Assembly (NCBI RefSeq): GCF_022758235.1 | Contig: NZ_JALEBG010000001.1 | Coordinates: forward strand, 1,054,001-1,118,000 | Source: Pontibacter liquoris | GTDB taxonomy: Bacteria; Bacteroidota; Bacteroidia; Cytophagales; Hymenobacteraceae | DNA: 64,000 bases | Direction: 5' to 3' | Part shown: one piece after another, positions 53,551 to 62,415 of the stretch | How positions within the stretch are numbered: the stretch's first letter is position 1 | How the letters are laid out: each line of letters begins with the position of its first letter | Program-made: the position numbers and the translations under genes | Notes under the pieces: model-generated | Told to the model about the DNA's origin: nothing | Databases searched by the model: none | What the model saw: only the letters and a program-made list of their open reading frames with translations

Positions 53551-54741
53551 ATGAAAAAAACGATTTTCCTCCAAGCAGTCCGACTCAGGTGGCTGCTGCC
53601 TGTGCTTGCGCTAAGCCTGTGTGCTCTCTCAAGCTGCGGCACAGGTTCCAACAAAGACGCTACCACTACGACTAATACTGATGCCACAAAGGGTGATTCC
53701 TTGTCAACTGCCGCTACTGTCTCCAGCACTGCTCCGGAGGATATTAAACCCAAAGGTCCCAAGCCAGACTGGGCACCTGCTTCGCTAACGCCACAAATGC
53801 AGGCAGTGCTGGAAACGCTTGATAGCCTGAGCGGTGGTAAGAAACTAACTGATCTGACCCCCCAACAGGCACGTCAAGCCCCGTCACCCGCCGATGCAGT
53901 GATGGCATTGATGAAAGAAAAGAACATTCCCATGCCAGCCTCCCAAGTGGACACCAGCGGCATTCAGATCCCGATAGGCGGGGGCCAGCACATTCAAGCA
54001 AGAGTCTATACCCCTAAAAGTGGTACCGCGCCCTTCCCTGTTATTGTCTACTATCACGGAGGGGGCTGGGTTATTGCCAACCTGGATACGTACAATGCCT
54101 CTGCCCAGGGGTTAGCCGAGCAGACAGGCGCTGTGGTGGTCTCCGTTGCTTACCGCCAAGCGCCAGAAAACAAGTTTCCGACCGCTCATAACGATTCCTA
54201 TGCAGCTTATGCATGGGTGCTGGATAACGCGGCCGCCATCAAAGCAGATCCTAATCGCGTTGCTGTAGCTGGCGAAAGCGCCGGCGGGAACCTGGCAGCC
54301 GCCGTGTGCCTGATGGCCCGGGATAAGAAGGCACAACTGCCCCTGCACCAGCTGCTTGTTTACCCGATAGCGGGGTACGACCTGAACACACCTTCTTATA
54401 AGGCAAACGCCAATGCCAAGCCATTAAATAAGCCGCTCATGGCCTGGTTCTTCGATAAGTACCTCAAAAGCCCGGCTGATGGCACGTCACCTATGATCTC
54501 CCTGGTGCAGGCGAATTTGAAAGGATTACCCCCTGCCACCATCATCACAGCTGAGATCGATCCGCTCATGAGTGAGGGCAAGGCTTTGGCAGACAAGCTC
54601 AAGGCTGCCGGTGTGCCGGTAACTTACCAGAACTACGAAGGGGTTACCCATGAATTCTTTGGCATGGCCACCGTGCTGCCTCAGGCCAAGCAAGCGCAGC
54701 AATTAGCCGCTTCGGAATTGAAGAAAGGATTAAATAAGTAG
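53551..54741 (+). CDS. exported alpha/beta hydrolase (HSL-type esterase), probable lipoprotein
   Basis: Protein of 396 residues with a signal peptide and lipobox LSSC (C29), then a low-complexity Thr/Asp linker (30-65). The catalytic domain (about 130-396) has the HSL-family HGGGW oxyanion motif (169-173), nucleophile S243 in AGESAGGNLAA, and a His in VTHEFFGMA. The family hydrolyses short acyl esters or lactones. Attached to the envelope by its lipid anchor. A terminator follows. Confidence 0.88.
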   Translation: MKKTIFLQAVRLRWLLPVLALSLCALSSCGTGSNKDATTTTNTDATKGDSLSTAATVSSTAPEDIKPKGPKPDWAPASLTPQMQAVLETLDSLSGGKKLTDLTPQQARQAPSPADAVMALMKEKNIPMPASQVDTSGIQIPIGGGQHIQARVYTPKSGTAPFPVIVYYHGGGWVIANLDTYNASAQGLAEQTGAVVVSVAYRQAPENKFPTAHNDSYAAYAWVLDNAAAIKADPNRVAVAGESAGGNLAAAVCLMARDKKAQLPLHQLLVYPIAGYDLNTPSYKANANAKPLNKPLMAWFFDKYLKSPADGTSPMISLVQANLKGLPPATIITAEIDPLMSEGKALADKLKAAGVPVTYQNYEGVTHEFFGMATVLPQAKQAQQLAASELKKGLNK

Positions 54742-54766
54742 AGTTGTTGTTTGTTTATAATCAGCC

Positions 54767-54812
54767 ATCCCGGACAATGCCTTCAGTCTCCGCATTGTTC
54801 GGGATTGTGCTT
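54767..54812 (+). terminator. intrinsic terminator of the esterase gene
   Basis: ATCCCGGACAATGC (54767-54780) pairs with GCATTGTTCGGGAT (54792-54805) with one G-T pair and an 11-base loop, followed by TGTGCTTT. Good terminator. Confidence 0.75.
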
Positions 54813-55652
54813 TCTAGCAAGTAATGTACTGTTTCCTTTTGGTCTTGTTTGCATCCTTTTTTCTCGCCGTATCGAAATACCTTTCATGGTCTTAACCATT
54901 TTAGTATCCCGTTTATGGACTGTTAATTGACATAATCGGAAATAGAAAAAGCATCCAATGGACTGTATGAAGTATAGCTTTCATTCACATAGTGCTTGCT
55001 GGCGCGATAAGACCATTAAGGGGAGATAACGGGATTTGAAGAAAAACTACATCTTGCAACAAAGTACATGAGTTAGATTGCGGATAGAATCTTGTTCACC
55101 TCTTGTACGAGCCGTTGGCAATCATTTGTAAGTATGAAAAGTTAAAGTGTCTCACATTTACTCGCCTGTATTGCAAGCACGCTTGTGATTGATGGGCTGT
55201 CGAAGTTTGACAGTTTTATTTATAGATTTAGAAATGAAAGCTATGATAAGCAGTTGAAAGAACTTGCTGGATTTATGATTCCGGACATTGTTCTTCTCGT
55301 TCTTTTTTGTGCAGCTTTCACATTGATGCTGTTTTTTGTTAAAGCTTATGTTCAGTTATTTGACAATACAGGATAGTTTAAACAGACGAAAGCTTGTTTA
55401 TGCTTGGCTTGTGCTTCGTCTCACAACAGGACTTTTTTCGGAATTAACTTTGGCGGTTTACGCTTAGCAATTGATGATGTCATTGAAAGTATAGGAATTG
55501 GGGTAGGGCTGTATATAGTCAATTACTTAATCAACTTCATTACCTATTTTAAGCTGGTTAATAAGAAATACCTTTGGGAACACAAGGCTTGCTCAACCTT
55601 GGCGAACACTGCTGGCTCCGCATGCACGCGGCCGTTTGCTGAAAACTTATAA
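54813..55652. other. AT-rich stretch with fragments of a membrane protein gene
   Basis: No intact gene. A 63-codon frame at 55185-55376 encodes two hydrophobic segments (AGFMIPDIVLLVLFCAAF). It has no good start, but the frame is open back to about 55150. A second frame to 55652 (LAIDDVIESIGIGVGLYIVN) and a third overlapping one (KLVYAWLVLRLTTGLFSE) are also membrane-like. Together they look like one gene split by frameshifts. Confidence 0.4.
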
Positions 55653-55680
55653 AAAGAATCCCTATGAACACCATTGAACA

Positions 55681-56142
55681 ATGAACCTAACTGAACTAAA
55701 AGAAAGACAGGACATCTCTCAGAACAGAGAACGAAATAGAATTTACATCCAATTCGGAAATCTTCTGAATGAACTAGACAAACAGCCACTACCTCATGAA
55801 ATTACTGAACAGATAAATCAAGAGATTAATGAAATAAATGCAACAGATCGTACAGGTTATGAATTAATCAAATTAGTAAAAGAGAAGCAAACGAAAGTAA
55901 TCAGACTAGTCGAAAAGCAACTCAAAATTGTCCCAATGAAATACTATTCAAAGCTTTGGTTAGCTCTCGGTATGGCCACATTCGGGTTACCCATAGGAGT
56001 AGCGTTCGGATTGAGCATCGGCAACATGGCCATGTTGGCTGTTGGTTTGCCAGTGGGGATGGCCATTGGCGCTGCTGTCGGGGCAGGCATGGACAAGAAG
56101 GCTTTCGAGGAAGGAAGGCAACTAGCCATAGAAATCAAGTAA
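55681..56142 (+). CDS. membrane protein with glycine-zipper-like segments, unknown function
   Basis: Protein of 153 residues. The N-terminal about 90 residues are charged and helical (LTELKERQDISQNRERNR, YELIKLVKEKQTKVIRLVE). The C-terminal half has two small-residue-rich membrane segments (LALGMATFGLPIGVAFGLSI and MAMLAVGLPVGMAIGAAVGA). Such glycine-zipper pairs oligomerise in membranes. I do not recognise a named family. Confidence 0.6.
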   Translation: MNLTELKERQDISQNRERNRIYIQFGNLLNELDKQPLPHEITEQINQEINEINATDRTGYELIKLVKEKQTKVIRLVEKQLKIVPMKYYSKLWLALGMATFGLPIGVAFGLSIGNMAMLAVGLPVGMAIGAAVGAGMDKKAFEEGRQLAIEIK

Positions 56143-56301
56143 ATGTACACTTTCAGGATACTCGCTGTTTCTTAGCTCGCTCAAAAACTTTTGCGAGAAA
56201 CGGGTTGAATCGTCAACTACAATACTGCTTTGATTCTCCTGAACCTTTTCTCCTTCTACTACAGGTGGAGCTTCAATTATATTTTCATTAACAGCTTCAT
56301 G
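56122..56301 (-). pseudogene. possible gene fragment (C-terminal part only)
   Basis: A minus-strand frame open from 56301 to a TAG at 56122-56124 encodes 59 residues with good composition (EAPPVVEGEKVQENQSS, FSQKFLSELRNSEYPE), preceded directly by TGA and with no start codon. It overlaps the end of the membrane orphan by 21 bp. It may be the remains of a truncated gene. Confidence 0.35.
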
Positions 56302-56373
56302 TCAGTATAAAGCTTAATAAAGCAATTTATCTGCAATCCTGAAAAGTAAGGGTGTAAAGGCCATTCGTACTGA

Positions 56374-57282
56374 CTAAAACTGCTCGTCCGTTAGTTCTTT
56401 GTTTACCATAGCACCTGTTAGATTACCGCTATACACCGCATTCGCTACAGAGCGCATCATCGCAGCATTATCACCGCAGGCAAAAACACCTTCAATGGTT
56501 GTTTTCTGAAAAATATCCACTTTGATATAACCTTGTTCTGTCATTTCACATCCTAATGAAAGTGGAATATCCGAATGTTGAGTGAATGGGATTGCTGCGT
56601 AAACAGCATTAAAATCTATCTTAGTGCGATCACTGAAAACTACATTTTTAACATGACCTTTTTCGTGTTCTATTTCAGCAATTTTAGTTTCAATAAACTT
56701 AATCTTGTGATTTGAGAGTTTTATCATTTGTTCTGCATTAAAATCTGCTTTACCAGAAGTTAGAATCGTGATGTTATTTGTCAGGTTATTGACCAAGGAA
56801 GCAATGTGAAAAGCCCTCTCTCCATTTGCCATGATTCCTGTTTTCTGATGGCGGAATTCAAATCCATGGCAGTACGGGCAATGAATAACAGAAATGCCCC
56901 AACACTCGGAAAAGCCTTTTATCTCTGGCATCACATCCTTTATGCCCGTAGCAAAAACCACTTTCTTTCCCTTAAATTCTTCTCCTGATTGTGTGGTAAT
57001 TGCAAAACCCTTTTCGGTTTTCCTGCCGCGTACAGCAAGACCTGTATGGAATTTTACCGTGTCATAGGTCAAAACTTGTGCTTTGGCTTTCTCTGCAATT
57101 ACGCTTGGTTTTTCACCATCCTGGATGATAAAGTTGTGTGATTGTGGAGTTTGCCGATTACAGGGCAATCCGCTATCAATAATTAAAATGTTTCGTAATG
57201 AACGTCCCAATGCCATTGCTGCAGAAAGACCTGCATAACTTCCGCCAATGATGATAACATCAAAATTATTATAGTTTATCAT
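56374..57282 (-). CDS. thioredoxin-reductase-like FAD-dependent oxidoreductase
   Basis: Flavoprotein of 302 residues, the TrxB-like group common in Bacteroidota that is distinct from true TrxB. FAD motif IIIGGSYAGLSAAMALGR, CxxC C135/C138 in IHCPYCHGFEF, and the second FAD motif VFACGDNAAMMRSVANAVYSG. The partner protein is unknown. It lies downstream of chrA on the same strand with 56 bp between, so both may share a transcript. Confidence 0.88.
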   Translation of the reverse strand: MINYNNFDVIIIGGSYAGLSAAMALGRSLRNILIIDSGLPCNRQTPQSHNFIIQDGEKPSVIAEKAKAQVLTYDTVKFHTGLAVRGRKTEKGFAITTQSGEEFKGKKVVFATGIKDVMPEIKGFSECWGISVIHCPYCHGFEFRHQKTGIMANGERAFHIASLVNNLTNNITILTSGKADFNAEQMIKLSNHKIKFIETKIAEIEHEKGHVKNVVFSDRTKIDFNAVYAAIPFTQHSDIPLSLGCEMTEQGYIKVDIFQKTTIEGVFACGDNAAMMRSVANAVYSGNLTGAMVNKELTDEQF

Positions 57283-57338
57283 ACATGCTATCTTTAGTTA
57301 AGATCTTTTGAAATTTATTTAAAATGAATTTTCCAGCT

Positions 57339-58490
57339 TTACATATTTAACAACAGAAACCCTCCTATACTACCTACTAGGATTATAATAATAGTACTTA
57401 ATTTTTTCCAAAGAATAGTTAAAGCGAGACATACCGCTAAAATTACCGTTCCTTGCCACTCTTGTGTAGAAGAAGTAGCTAAACGGATTCCTACAACCGC
57501 TATGATTGAAATAGAGGCTGCACTTAGACCATTTAGAAAGAGCCTTAGGAGTTGAATATTTCGGGCTGAAGAAAGTACCTTATGGAGAAAAAATGATATA
57601 AAGAAAGACGGCAAGAATATACCTATAGTGGCGAGAACACCACCAGTAGTTCCGTTGATCAGGTACCCGGCAAAAGTAGCGCTCGACAAGATTGGCCCCG
57701 GCGTAAGCTGCCCTACCGCAATGGCATCCATTAACTGTTGGCGGGTTAGCCACTGATTATTTCGCACCAGCGATTCATCCATATACGCAAAGAGCACATA
57801 GCCGCTTCCATAAAGTATAGTGCCAATTTTAAGGAAGATCAGAAAGAGCTTACTTTCCGAAAATCTGGTATGGATTTGTAGAAGTACAGGGGAAAGTAAT
57901 AACCCGGTGAACAACTGCATGTTATCCTTTGCTGTGTAAGCAAGATAATTTACCACTCCTGCTCCAAGTATTAAAATTACCTCGCTAATACCTAAAAGGG
58001 AACCAACAAAAACCAGTAAACAAAGCACAATAAGAACGGGATTGCCCCTTATTGTCTTATCCCATAGGCGAAATACTGTACCTATCACCAAAGCAGTTGT
58101 TGCCGGCCTAATCCCGAACATAAATTTCTGAACATCCGGCAGCGCGTTGTATTTCTGGTAAAAGTAACCCAACAGCAGACAGATGACCATGGCAGGAAGG
58201 ATGTAACAAAACCCGGCTACTATGAGCCCAAGGCGGCCGCCTCGTTCTTTTCCGCAGTGCATCACAATTTCAACAGCATTAGGGCCAGGTATGACGTAGG
58301 AGGCACTTAAGACATCCATGAAATGCTGATGATCGATCCACTTCCGTCGAACCACCATCTCATTTTCTATGGTAGCTACCATTCCCGCTATCCCGCCATA
58401 GCCGATTGTTCCCAGTTTTAAACAAGAGAAGGCAATTTCCTTAAGCTTTGTTGTGGTGCTTTCACTATGTACTGTATTTATCGATGGCAT
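57339..58490 (-). CDS. chrA: chromate transporter (ChrA family)
   Basis: Inner-membrane protein of 383 residues made of two homologous CHR domains with about 10-12 hydrophobic segments. The N-terminal domain shows CLKLGTIGYGGIAGMVATIE and ASYVIPGPNAVEIVMHCG. The C-terminal domain repeats with FLKIGTILYGSGYVLFAYM and AVGQLTPGPILSSATFAGY. The long bidomain form is the usual chromate efflux protein, conferring resistance to chromate by export, although sulfate or other oxyanion transport is possible. A chromate reductase is not evident; the flavoprotein downstream is a candidate redox partner. Confidence 0.92.
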   Translation of the reverse strand: MPSINTVHSESTTTKLKEIAFSCLKLGTIGYGGIAGMVATIENEMVVRRKWIDHQHFMDVLSASYVIPGPNAVEIVMHCGKERGGRLGLIVAGFCYILPAMVICLLLGYFYQKYNALPDVQKFMFGIRPATTALVIGTVFRLWDKTIRGNPVLIVLCLLVFVGSLLGISEVILILGAGVVNYLAYTAKDNMQLFTGLLLSPVLLQIHTRFSESKLFLIFLKIGTILYGSGYVLFAYMDESLVRNNQWLTRQQLMDAIAVGQLTPGPILSSATFAGYLINGTTGGVLATIGIFLPSFFISFFLHKVLSSARNIQLLRLFLNGLSAASISIIAVVGIRLATSSTQEWQGTVILAVCLALTILWKKLSTIIIILVGSIGGFLLLNM

Positions 58491-58608
58491 ACGGGTCGGG
58501 GCGGATTCTACGGTTAAAGTTAATGCATTAAAAGAAAGCTTTTCTCCTAATTGTTTGATGGCAAAACCCTAAATTTCACCCTCATAGTAGCGCTTTAAAT
58601 AAGTAGCT

Positions 58609-58652
58609 GTAAAGTAAAAGAGAGATGCCTAAACATCTCTCTTTTACTTTAC
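58609..58652 (-). terminator. strong terminator of the SDR gene group
   Basis: A perfect 19-bp inverted repeat: 58609-58627 pairs with 58634-58652, with a 6-base loop. It is 37 bp past the SDR stop on the minus strand. The arm is A/T-rich at its ends, supplying a T-rich run in either direction. Confidence 0.8.
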
Positions 58653-58688
58653 TTATCATGTTCTATCTATTTCAACAAACTATACATT

Positions 58689-59441
58689 TTAGTTTCGTCC
58701 GGCCATCACGCCACCGTCTATATCCCAGATGGCCCCAGTTACCCAACTGCTTTTATCAGACAATAAAAAGGCGATCGTTTTGGCAATGTCCTCTGGTCTG
58801 CCTACTCTTCCGATTGGATGGAAACCGTTGAAACCTTGCAGGGTTTTTGCTATTTTATCTTTCTCTATAAATGATCCATAAATAGGCGTTACCACTACGG
58901 CTGGTGACACCGCATTCACCCGTATGTTGAAGTCTGCTAGTTCCATAGCCAGATGTTGCGTGAGGCTGTGCAATCCGGCTTTTGCCATAGAATAAGCTGA
59001 TGATGGCGTCGCTTTGATGGCCTGCTTCGCCCACATCGAACCGATGTTCACAATAGAGCCACCGCCATTTGCTTTCATAATCTTAGCAACTGCCTGCGTG
59101 ATGAAGAAAAAGGCTTTGTTGAAATTGTGGTAAATGTCATAGTCCTCCTCTGTGTGTTCCAGGAAGGCTCTTGGTTTGAAGTAACCCGCTGCATTAACCA
59201 GATATTTTAGGTCAGGTAAATCGCTTGTAATTTTCTCACAGAAAGTCCGGACTTCTTCCAGGTTAGCCAAATCCAGTCCATATACTTTTACGGAACCTAT
59301 GTTTGCTAATTCCTCTTTCGTTTCATTCAGGTTAGGCGTATTTCTGCCTACTATGGTAACTTCGATTCCCTGCTTTAAAAGTATTTCAGCGGTAGTCTTT
59401 CCCATACCGGTAGTGCCACCTACAATTAGTGCTTGTTCCAT
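58689..59441 (-). CDS. SDR-family oxidoreductase
   Basis: Short-chain dehydrogenase of 250 residues. Cofactor motif [15 protein letters not shown] (7-21), NAAG (83-86), catalytic S135, Y150 and K154 in YSMAK, and a typical ending with [11 protein letters not shown]. Substrate unknown. It lies 16 bp downstream of the small protein gene at 59458 and on the same strand, with an AraC-type regulator further upstream, so it is probably part of a small regulated operon. Confidence 0.92.
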   Translation of the reverse strand: MEQALIVGGTTGMGKTTAEILLKQGIEVTIVGRNTPNLNETKEELANIGSVKVYGLDLANLEEVRTFCEKITSDLPDLKYLVNAAGYFKPRAFLEHTEEDYDIYHNFNKAFFFITQAVAKIMKANGGGSIVNIGSMWAKQAIKATPSSAYSMAKAGLHSLTQHLAMELADFNIRVNAVSPAVVVTPIYGSFIEKDKIAKTLQGFNGFHPIGRVGRPEDIAKTIAFLLSDKSSWVTGAIWDIDGGVMAGRN

Positions 59442-59457
59442 TATATTGTTAAGTAAT

Positions 59458-59745
59458 TTATGCGAGGGTGTAAATTCTTACCTCAGGCGTGTCCTTCAGA
59501 TATGGCTTCAATGCTACTACTACATCGTTATTAAATAGCTCAGTTGTAAGATAGGCCTGGGCGTCTGCAGCTGATTCAAAACCGTGCAATACCTGCACAT
59601 CTTCCTCCCGAATAAGAAGTTCTTTGGAAGTTGCCCCTTTTATGCTATCTAGGAAGGGAGCTTTATATTTATGGTACACGCCTGCAGCACTTGGTCTGTC
59701 TGCGTTGTCAATCTTTAGACTAATCTGTAAATATGCTTTTGTCAT
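59458..59745 (-). CDS. small protein, possibly of the dimeric alpha-beta barrel type
   Basis: Protein of 95 residues without membrane segment. The pattern of strands and helices ([54 protein letters not shown]) suggests a small alpha-beta barrel like EthD or antibiotic-monooxygenase proteins, but this is a guess from layout. It precedes the SDR gene by 16 bp. Confidence 0.6.
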   Translation of the reverse strand: MTKAYLQISLKIDNADRPSAAGVYHKYKAPFLDSIKGATSKELLIREEDVQVLHGFESAADAQAYLTTELFNNDVVVALKPYLKDTPEVRIYTLA

Positions 59746-59830
59746 TGTAGAATGCGTTTCAGTTTACAATGCAAAGTTCACCAGTTTTCAGGGGGTAGAA
59801 AATGGACAGATGTGAAAACAACTGGTAGAT

Positions 59831-60730
59831 TTAGGAAACAGATTTCCTAAAGTCTGAAGGGGAGAGTTTTGTGTGCTTTTTGAAATACTTTACAAAGTAG
59901 GAAGGGTCATCAAAACCCAGGCGGTAGCCGATTTGATTAACGTTTAAGTTAGAGTGAAGCAGCAGCCGTTGTGCCTCCAGTATCAGCCGTTCCTGGATCA
60001 TCTGGGAGGGTGTCTTGCCCAAGGTATGGTTGGTAAGGTCCGATAAAGTGCGAGAGGAGATATGCAGTAGTTGAGCGTATTCGGCTACAGTTAGTCCTTT
60101 GGTGTAGTTGTCGTCAATCAGGTTCACAAATTTGATCAGGTAAATTTTTTTGTCATCCAGAGTAAAAGGTACAGCAGTAGCATTCCTTTCAAAATCATGT
60201 ATTCTACGTTGCACCTGAATCAAGAAAGCTTTCAAATATATTCGGATCAACTCTTCCTTGCCAAATGACTCTTCATTTTGTAGCTCCCTTCTGATTTGCG
60301 TAATGTATTCGTCCAGGATGTGGTCAATGCCCTGGCTGATGCTACAGGAAGGCAGCTGGTAGGGATTGTTGAAAAGGTTATACTTTAGGAAAAAGTCTAC
60401 TTTATTGTCTTTCTGAACCAAAAAGGCTTCGTTAAAGTGAATCAGAATTCCAGCGTAATCGGTCTTCTGGTCAAAATAATGCACCTGATTTTTAGAAATG
60501 AAAAAGATAGCGTTATCAGACACATCATATTGCCTGAAATCTACAAAGTGCTTGCCTGTACCGCGCTTGAACCAGATGATCTGGTAATAGCTGTGAATAT
60601 GAGGTTTTGAAGTATCTCTCTGATTCTTGTTTAGGTATTGGCTTAAATCATGTATGGCAAACTGTGGTTTATCAGGCTGATACCGATTTAAATGGTATTC
60701 GTGGATCGGAGTAAGCTTGTCTTTTGTCAT
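59831..60730 (-). CDS. AraC-family transcriptional regulator
   Basis: Regulator of 299 residues. N-terminal cupin-like domain (about 30-150; KPHIHSYYQIIWFKRGTGKHF). C-terminal double helix-turn-helix (about 195-298) with LLHISSRTLSDLTNHTLGKTP and VNQIGYRLGFDDPSYFVKYF. It sits upstream of the small protein and SDR genes on the same strand and likely regulates them. Ligand unknown. Confidence 0.92.
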   Translation of the reverse strand: MTKDKLTPIHEYHLNRYQPDKPQFAIHDLSQYLNKNQRDTSKPHIHSYYQIIWFKRGTGKHFVDFRQYDVSDNAIFFISKNQVHYFDQKTDYAGILIHFNEAFLVQKDNKVDFFLKYNLFNNPYQLPSCSISQGIDHILDEYITQIRRELQNEESFGKEELIRIYLKAFLIQVQRRIHDFERNATAVPFTLDDKKIYLIKFVNLIDDNYTKGLTVAEYAQLLHISSRTLSDLTNHTLGKTPSQMIQERLILEAQRLLLHSNLNVNQIGYRLGFDDPSYFVKYFKKHTKLSPSDFRKSVS

Positions 60731-60930
60731 CGATGTCAGCAGTAATTTATATCCACAAGTATGTGCAGTAGCTCAACTTAGAAGTTCTATGCTATTACCT
60801 ACGCTGCTACTTCATTAAAGCTGTTAAGATAAGTTATTAGGAATAAACCCGGTTAGTCTTTGCTGAATACTACCAGTGTCTTTCTCATATTTACCATAAA
60901 TAAGCTCCTGAAAAGAAAGACTTTTGTAAA

Positions 60931-61992
60931 ATGAAAACACCTGAAAAAATCATCCTTATAGGAGGCGGTTTAAGCGGACTAACATTGGCTTATTTGTTAG
61001 CAGAAAAGAATGTAGAAACCCTTGTTTTGGAAGCTTCCCCAAGATTAGGAGGCAGAATACAAACCGTAAAAGGGAATTTGGGTACGCCCATGGAATTAGG
61101 CGCTACCTGGTTTGCCGAAAAGCATTGTCATTTATCAACCTTAATAGAAGAACTGCAACTACAGAAGTTTCCCCAGTTTTCAAAAGGCCTTTCCCTGTTT
61201 CAAACAAAATCGTTCGAGCCGCCACAAAAGTTCTTTGTACCGGAAGCAGAAGCACCTTCTTACAGGCTTGCCGGCGGGACTAAAACTTTGACAGATGCCT
61301 TGGCTCAGAAGCTAGAGTCTAAAAACATCCGGTTAAATGCAAGGGTAATAAGAATCAGAGAGGCTGATGATACAGTAACTGTAGAAACGGAAAGCGGAGA
61401 AGTGTTTAAGGCTGCTAAAGTCGTGCTTTGCCTGCCTCCACAGTTAGCGGCTTCCCGGATCGAATTCTCTCCAGCATTACCTAAGCATGTTCAGGAAATC
61501 CTGCCAACCGTACAGACGTGGATGGCAGGTGCGGTTAAGTTTACATTAGAGTATGCAGAACCCTTCTGGCGAATGGCAGGCTATTCGGGTATGCTTTACA
61601 GCCACGCCGGCGTTATTGCGGAGATGTATGACCACACCAATTTTGAAGAAGATAAATATGGATTCACAGGTTTTCTAAGTAGTGGTGCCGCATCGTATAC
61701 CCAGGAAGTTCGAAAAGAATTTGTGCTGCGCCAGCTAGACGAATTACTTGGAGAAAAGGCCTTGAAGCCTACTGCTTATTTCGATAAAGTATGGACGGAC
61801 GAATTTGTACTTGCTGGAAGTCCGGTAATTCAGCGCCCTCACCAGAATAATGGACACCCGTTATTGCAGAAGAGTTATATAAACGAAAAGCTTTTATTCT
61901 GTGGCACGGAGACAGCTTCTGAATTTGCAGGGTATATGGAAGGAGCCATACAAGCAGCACGGGGTGTCGTTGAAAGACTTTGTAACCACTAA
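60931..61992 (+). CDS. flavin-containing amine-oxidase-family protein
   Basis: FAD enzyme of 353 residues. N-terminal FAD motif LIGGGLSGLTLAYLLAEKNV with the second half LVLEASPRLGGRIQTV. Middle ELGATWFAEKHC and RLAGGTKTLTDALAQKL. C-terminal FAD motif LLFCGTETASEFAGYMEGAIQ. It is shorter than most monoamine oxidases (about 450), resembling the phytoene-desaturase or protoporphyrinogen-oxidase-like amine oxidases of bacteria. Substrate unknown. No signal peptide, so cytoplasmic. Confidence 0.9.
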   Translation: MKTPEKIILIGGGLSGLTLAYLLAEKNVETLVLEASPRLGGRIQTVKGNLGTPMELGATWFAEKHCHLSTLIEELQLQKFPQFSKGLSLFQTKSFEPPQKFFVPEAEAPSYRLAGGTKTLTDALAQKLESKNIRLNARVIRIREADDTVTVETESGEVFKAAKVVLCLPPQLAASRIEFSPALPKHVQEILPTVQTWMAGAVKFTLEYAEPFWRMAGYSGMLYSHAGVIAEMYDHTNFEEDKYGFTGFLSSGAASYTQEVRKEFVLRQLDELLGEKALKPTAYFDKVWTDEFVLAGSPVIQRPHQNNGHPLLQKSYINEKLLFCGTETASEFAGYMEGAIQAARGVVERLCNH

Positions 61993-62305
61993 ACCTGTAT
62001 GGTATAAATACAAGCAGAACGTTTTGTAGATGCTGGATCTACATAAAACTCAAAACGAAAAGTATATAAGTGCGAAAATGATGGACGGGTAACAACAGTT
62101 AAATTATTTTCTGTTGCTCCTGAAACATAAACTACTTATTCATCTAGTAAGTGCTTTTTCATGTTCGTAGTAGAGATTCATGAGGCCAACCAAAACGAAT
62201 TTGGGAGTAAATGAGAAGAGTTAGCTCTGCACTTTTCTCGAACAATGGATTTTAGATACCTTGTCAGTTCGATAAGTATAATCAAAGGGGATATTTATCG
62301 AACTA
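61993..62305. other. AT-rich spacer before the element boundary
   Basis: No gene is supported. A frame at 62245-62511 runs through the terminator and attachment-like sequence, which rules it out. Confidence 0.5.
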
Positions 62306-62340
62306 AAAAAGCCGCTCCATCTGCTGTGAAGCGGCTTTTT
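62306..62340 (-). terminator. bidirectional terminator next to the tRNA-like sequence
   Basis: AAAAAGCCGCT (62306-62316) pairs with AGCGGCTTTTT (62330-62340), a perfect 11-bp stem with 13-base loop and A- and T-runs at either end. It sits 8 bp past the tRNA-like 3' end and would be the original terminator of that tRNA gene. Confidence 0.82.
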
Positions 62341-62347
62341 GCTGTAA

Positions 62348-62400
62348 TAGTCCGTAGGGGAATCGAACCCGTGTTGCTAGAAAATCGACGGAGTACCCTA
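62348..62400 (-). other. tRNA 3'-end-like attachment site (att) of an integrated element
   Basis: On the minus strand, bases 62376-62348 read as a T-arm and acceptor 3' end: ACGGG-TTCGATT-CCCCT followed by ACGGACTA. Four of five T-stem pairs form; one is a C-C mismatch. There is no D-arm, anticodon arm or 5' acceptor strand to the right, where a complete tRNA should continue. Integrating elements that use tRNA genes leave just such a displaced 3' fragment at one end. The intact tRNA should lie at the far end, outside the window. Confidence 0.55.
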
Positions 62401-62415
62401 CAACATAGCGCCCGG

